Shown: one piece after another, positions 5,059 to 8,092 of the stretch
Layout of the letters: every line of letters begins with the position of its first letter
Position numbering within the stretch: the first letter of the stretch is position 1
From: Sneathiella sp.
GTDB taxonomy: Bacteria; Pseudomonadota; Alphaproteobacteria; Sneathiellales; Sneathiellaceae
Direction: 5' to 3'
Assembly: GCA_002732675.1 (NCBI GenBank)
Contig: NVRR01000139.1
Location: forward strand, 1 to 8,092
DNA length: 8,092 nt
Translations under genes and position numbers: made by a program
The notes under the pieces: model-generated
The model's input: only the letters and a program-made list of their open reading frames with translations
What the model was told of the DNA's origin: nothing
Databases searched by the model: none

Positions 5059-6521
5059 ACAGCATTAAGACAGTAGCCGCCATCGGCGGTGGTGTTATTG
5101 GTGGCGGTTGGGTCGCACGGTTTCTATTAAACGGGATTGATGTCAATCTATATGATCCGTCGGACGGCGCGGCTGAAAAAGCTCATAACCTGTTGTCTAA
5201 AGCAACGAAATCAGTTCGAAAGCTTGTCACTCAACCTTTGCCAACCCCTGGAAAACTCAAACTTTGCACTTCCATCAGAGAAGCCGTTGAGGTAGCAGAA
5301 TTTGTTCAGGAAAGCACCCCGGAAAACCTGGAATTAAAGAAGACCATATTGCGTGAGGTTGATCAATATGCACCGATAGAATGCCTTATCGCCTCTTCCA
5401 CTTCCGGCTTGAAGCCTTCGGATCTTCAGACTGGTTTTTCCCACCCTGAACGGCTGTTGGTCGGTCATCCCTTCAATCCCGTCTATCTAATGCCACTGGT
5501 GGAACTTTGCGGTGGGACGAAAACAGACCCTCAAACCCTTAAGAAGGCGGCCACTTTCTATTCAAACCTGGGTATGCATCCTCTGGTCGTTCGAAAGGAA
5601 ATTGACGCCTTTATTGCTGATCGTTTGATGGAGGCCCTCTGGCGCGAGGCTCTGTGGTTGATTGAAGAAGATGTTGCTACTGCTGAAGAAATTGACGATG
5701 CCCTGCGCTACGGGCCCGGTCTTCGTTGGGCGATGATGGGAACCTTTCAGATTTATCGCATTGCCGGCGGAGAGGCAGGCATGGGTCATTTCCTCTCCCA
5801 GTTCGGCCCGGCGCTCAAGTGGCCTTGGACCAAATTAATGGATGTGCCGGATCTGGACGAAGAACTGATCACTAAAATCAGCGAACAATCAGACGCGCAA
5901 GCCAAAGGCCTTTCCATCTCGGAACTGGAAAATATTCGGGACCAAGGCCTCGTTGAGATACTAAAATCCCTCCAAAGAATAGACTGGGCAGCCGGTAAAA
6001 CTCTTACGAAGTATGAAAACCATCTACGTTTACAGCAAGCTGAGCACCCCTCCCCCTTGCTTGATCTTTATACGACAACTGTTCATGCCGACTGGATCGA
6101 TTATAACGGCCATATGACAGAACACCGATATCTCCAGGCTTTTGGGGAGGCGACAGACGCCCTTCTTGAGCATATCGGGATGGCATCCCGTTATTTGACC
6201 GCCGGACATTCTGTCTACACGGTGGAAACCCACATTCGGCATTTAGCGGAAGCCAAAGAAGGCGCCCTTCTTAAAGTTTCGACCCAAATCCTGGGAAAAG
6301 ATCTGAAGCGGCTTCGGATACTTCACATTCTTTCTCACGCAACGACAGATGAGGTAGTGGCGACCGCGGAACATATGTTGTTGCATGTGAACACAAAGAC
6401 ATTAAAAGTCTGCCCATTTCTGGAACCGCTGGATAACACTCTCAATGGCCTCTGGGCGGATCATAGTATGTTGGCCGTCCCGACGTTTGCCGGCAGTAGA
6501 ATTCAAGATCTCGATCCTTAG
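5055..6521 (+). CDS. cdhA: L-carnitine dehydrogenase fused to betainyl-CoA thioesterase
   Basis: This 488-residue protein has two domains. Residues 1 to about 320 form a 3-hydroxyacyl-CoA-dehydrogenase-like NAD enzyme. They carry the Rossmann motif AAIGGGVIGGGW (8-19), an Asp at the end of the second beta strand (Asp34) that favours NAD, SSTSG (114-118), and the catalytic GHPFNPVYLMPLVE (137-150) with His138. Residues from about 335 to 470 form a 4HBT-type hotdog thioesterase with VHADWIDYNGHMTEHRYL (343-360). The first domain oxidises L-carnitine to 3-dehydrocarnitine. The second should hydrolyse betainyl-CoA to glycine betaine, the product of CdhC plus acetyl-CoA. In Pseudomonas these are separate (CdhA, CdhB); fusions occur in rhizobia. 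The start is ATG 5055, overlapping the cdhC stop as ATGA with GGAG 6 nt upstream; ATG 5043 is less likely. The 3' end overlaps the convergent dioxygenase gene by 4 bp. Confidence 0.93.
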   Translation: MNSIKTVAAIGGGVIGGGWVARFLLNGIDVNLYDPSDGAAEKAHNLLSKATKSVRKLVTQPLPTPGKLKLCTSIREAVEVAEFVQESTPENLELKKTILREVDQYAPIECLIASSTSGLKPSDLQTGFSHPERLLVGHPFNPVYLMPLVELCGGTKTDPQTLKKAATFYSNLGMHPLVVRKEIDAFIADRLMEALWREALWLIEEDVATAEEIDDALRYGPGLRWAMMGTFQIYRIAGGEAGMGHFLSQFGPALKWPWTKLMDVPDLDEELITKISEQSDAQAKGLSISELENIRDQGLVEILKSLQRIDWAAGKTLTKYENHLRLQQAEHPSPLLDLYTTTVHADWIDYNGHMTEHRYLQAFGEATDALLEHIGMASRYLTAGHSVYTVETHIRHLAEAKEGALLKVSTQILGKDLKRLRILHILSHATTDEVVATAEHMLLHVNTKTLKVCPFLEPLDNTLNGLWADHSMLAVPTFAGSRIQDLDP

Positions 6522-7741
6522 ATTGCAGGAGCCATGCCCCTTTCCCGCTGGTGTCGTTCCAATACCCTTAGACAAGAATAGAGCTCATCCCGATCCATGT
6601 AGCAGCCCTGCAAATGCCGCTCCCCGGTTTGTGGGAAGAATTCTGACCTGGCATGTAAAACACGGCGGTTATCAAACACCACCATATCGCCGCTTTGCAT
6701 TTTGAACTGTATAAGAAAACGGCTTTCATTGACCATTTTGAACAAGTGATACTTCGCCTTTAATACTGACTCTAATTCCTTGTTATTCATGTTCAGGATT
6801 GGGGTGGGCAAAAAAGTATTGATCCGCGTTTCAACTGGGTTTCCAGCCGCATCCAGCTGGATTAAAGGACCCTGCCAACGATAATCTGAATCTACTGCCC
6901 TGTTCCTGAACGGAAAATCCACCGTTGTAATGATCTTGTATATCTCTGGCGCCTCCACTTTCAACGCCCGCGCCACTTCAAACGTATCAACAAACTGGCT
7001 TTCCCCGCCTTCCGCCTCGTTTTTAAGACAATGCAGAAATTGTAGACCAGGCGGGCATTCCCGCGTCGGTAAATCCATATGAAGCGGTAAACCTATGGTG
7101 AGATAGGCGTTAGAATCTGCTTCGGGTTTGGACATCACATCAAAAACAGCCCCAAAATTGGAAGACCGGATAACGCCAATACGCTCCGCCAGTTCTTGAA
7201 CAGTCCCTTTTGATGTGGGTACATTTGATACAAGGGCCAATCCATGCAATTCAAGGTAGCTCAGCCAATCGTAAAGTTCCCCATCATCCTCCAGGGTTTT
7301 CTTCCCGTCAAAGACCGTAAGGTCAAGCGCCTCTCCCCACGTTATCCGGTTTCTTTGGGTCGGTTTTCGTGCCCAATCGTCATAGCTATTGGCGCGTAGC
7401 CATCCCGGATGATATCGGCTGGTATGCGCGTCATTTGACCAGGTAACAATAAGATACCCCGCATCATCCAGGGATACATCCTGCGCATATAGGTCTTCAG
7501 GAAGGCGCAATAAATCCATGATACTTTCCCGGGTCACAGGATGATGACAATCGGGGCAAGGACATTGTTCTCTCAACCAAAGAGGATGAAAACAGCTTTT
7601 CTGATTATCATCCCATAAAACTGCAATTGTTTTAGCGCGAATTTCAACCGATAAAACCTGATGCGTGACAGGCCAAAAATCGATATCCGGTGCCGATTGA
7701 AAAGGATACCGAGGTTGATCCTCTGGTTTTGGCTGGTTCAT
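6518..7741 (-). CDS. Gamma-butyrobetaine dioxygenase-like Fe(II)/2-oxoglutarate oxygenase
   Basis: This 407-residue protein has the two-domain layout of BBOX/TMLH enzymes. The N-terminal DUF971-type zinc domain has Cys60, Cys62 and Cys65 in REQCPCPDCH and a likely fourth ligand His111 in YHPGWL. The C-terminal TauD-like double-stranded beta-helix has the iron triad His221-x-Asp223 (LPLHMDLPTRE) and His363 (RRVLHAR), plus Arg375 in GERHLQGCYMD for 2-oxoglutarate. It would hydroxylate gamma-butyrobetaine to L-carnitine with O2 and 2-oxoglutarate, giving succinate and CO2. Trimethyllysine dioxygenase is the main alternative, but the carnitine-catabolic neighbours favour gamma-butyrobetaine. The start is ATG 7741 because AAGGAG lies 6 nt upstream; the in-frame ATG at 7765 precedes that ribosome site. 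The gene is divergent from the CdhR-like regulator. Confidence 0.9.
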   Translation of the reverse strand: MNQPKPEDQPRYPFQSAPDIDFWPVTHQVLSVEIRAKTIAVLWDDNQKSCFHPLWLREQCPCPDCHHPVTRESIMDLLRLPEDLYAQDVSLDDAGYLIVTWSNDAHTSRYHPGWLRANSYDDWARKPTQRNRITWGEALDLTVFDGKKTLEDDGELYDWLSYLELHGLALVSNVPTSKGTVQELAERIGVIRSSNFGAVFDVMSKPEADSNAYLTIGLPLHMDLPTRECPPGLQFLHCLKNEAEGGESQFVDTFEVARALKVEAPEIYKIITTVDFPFRNRAVDSDYRWQGPLIQLDAAGNPVETRINTFLPTPILNMNNKELESVLKAKYHLFKMVNESRFLIQFKMQSGDMVVFDNRRVLHARSEFFPQTGERHLQGCYMDRDELYSCLRVLERHQRERGMAPAI

Positions 7742-7841
7742 GGCATTCTCCTTTCGGCCTGCCACCGATTTTACTGGATAACCACAAATCCTGTTTGATA
7801 TAAAGAAACACTAATTTGACGACGGCAAACACGAGGCATGC
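7742..7841. promoter_or_regulatory. Divergent promoter region of dioxygenase and regulator genes
   Basis: These 100 bp hold promoters for both genes. An AAGGAG ribosome site serves the minus-strand dioxygenase, and GAGG (7833-7836) serves the plus-strand regulator. AT-rich GATATAAAG (7797-7805) is a possible -10 region in either direction, and TTTG-N7-CAAA (7815-7829) is a small dyad. No strong -35/-10 pair can be defended. The arrangement suggests that the regulator controls both directions. Confidence 0.4.
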
Positions 7842-8092
7842 ATGAAAGAAATCGCCATTGTTTTGTTTGAAGGGTTCCCGTTGATGTCCATGACAACAAT
7901 CACGGAGCCCTTACGTGTTGCCAACCGGGAAAGCTCGCACACTCTTTTTAATTGGCAGCTTGTGACAGAAACCGGTGATCCGGTTTGCTCATCCAGTGGC
8001 ATACCAATTACCCCCCAGCAATCCTACAAATCGGATTATGTACCGGATGTTATGTTAGTATTGACATCATACTATCCTGAAAAAAGCCTAAC
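7842..8092 (+). CDS. cdhR: CdhR-like GlxA/AraC-family regulator, N-terminal part
   Basis: 83 residues are visible before the window ends. The sequence begins MKEIAIVLFEGFPLMSMTTI and continues EPLRVANRES...FNWQLVTETGDPV...SSGIPITP, then DVMLVLTSYYPEK. This is the DJ-1/PfpI (glutamine-amidotransferase-like) sensor domain typical of GlxA-type AraC regulators. These carry a C-terminal AraC helix-turn-helix, here outside the window. In Pseudomonas, CdhR of this architecture activates carnitine catabolic genes. The cluster context makes the same role likely here, but relatives (GbdR, SouR, DhcR, ArgR) sense other amines, so the ligand is inferred. The start ATG 7842 has GAGG 5 nt upstream; an out-of-frame ATG at 7838 is ignored. 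Confidence 0.82.
   Translation, partial: MKEIAIVLFEGFPLMSMTTITEPLRVANRESSHTLFNWQLVTETGDPVCSSSGIPITPQQSYKSDYVPDVMLVLTSYYPEKSL

Noticed and set aside
7742..7765. Upstream ATG of the dioxygenase gene adding 8 residues
   Set aside because: The AAGGAG ribosome site lies inside this extension, 6 nt before ATG 7741, so the downstream start is favoured.
1..8092. CRISPR array, insertion sequence, toxin-antitoxin pair or phage genes
   Set aside because: No regularly spaced repeats, transposase or integrase motifs, or small paired ORFs were found on either strand.

Overview
The window looks like part of an alphaproteobacterial chromosome of moderate GC content. This assignment is an inference from the gene families, the fused carnitine dehydrogenase/thioesterase and the style of the promoters; no taxonomic marker gene is present. 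All functional names are read from motifs and family patterns, without database searches.

Left part (1-3400). The window opens in the C-terminal tail of a probable TetR-family regulator (+), which faces a crotonase-superfamily gene (-). Next comes about 590 bp of AT-richer non-coding DNA, then a small branched-chain amino acid exporter operon (azlC-azlD, -) divergent from an Lrp/AsnC-type regulator (+). Two very similar AT-rich dyads, 40 bp apart, lie between lrp and azlC and are good candidates for the regulator's own binding sites. This part also carries two tRNA 3'-end fragments without 5' halves. One is the 3' half of tRNA-Thr(UGU) at 3348-3397; the other is a 17-nt tRNA-Ser-like 3' end at 1342-1358. 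Each has a pair of TGGYACA direct repeats about 100 bp upstream. This is the architecture expected of distal attachment sites (attR) left by tyrosine-integrase elements, so the left part may be a patchwork of integrated segments. No integrase gene is visible.

Middle (3400-4158). A bidirectional terminator-like hairpin is followed by one unrecognised gene (-, 172 codons) and a promoter region containing an 8-bp inverted repeat.

Right part (4159-8092). This is a compact quaternary-amine catabolic cluster. It holds cdhC (BKACE/DUF849 enzyme cleaving 3-dehydrocarnitine), translationally coupled to a fused L-carnitine dehydrogenase/betainyl-CoA thioesterase (cdhA-cdhB type). Convergent with them is a gamma-butyrobetaine dioxygenase-like gene, and divergent from that one is the start of a GlxA/CdhR-like AraC-family regulator that runs off the window. 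Read together, the enzymes convert gamma-butyrobetaine to L-carnitine, then 3-dehydrocarnitine, then betainyl-CoA plus acetoacetate, then glycine betaine. The regulator is the natural candidate for sensing carnitine or a related compound. The individual enzymes belong to known families. The least explained parts are the two att-like scars, the paired operators at lrp/azlC and the orphan gene at 3510-4028.
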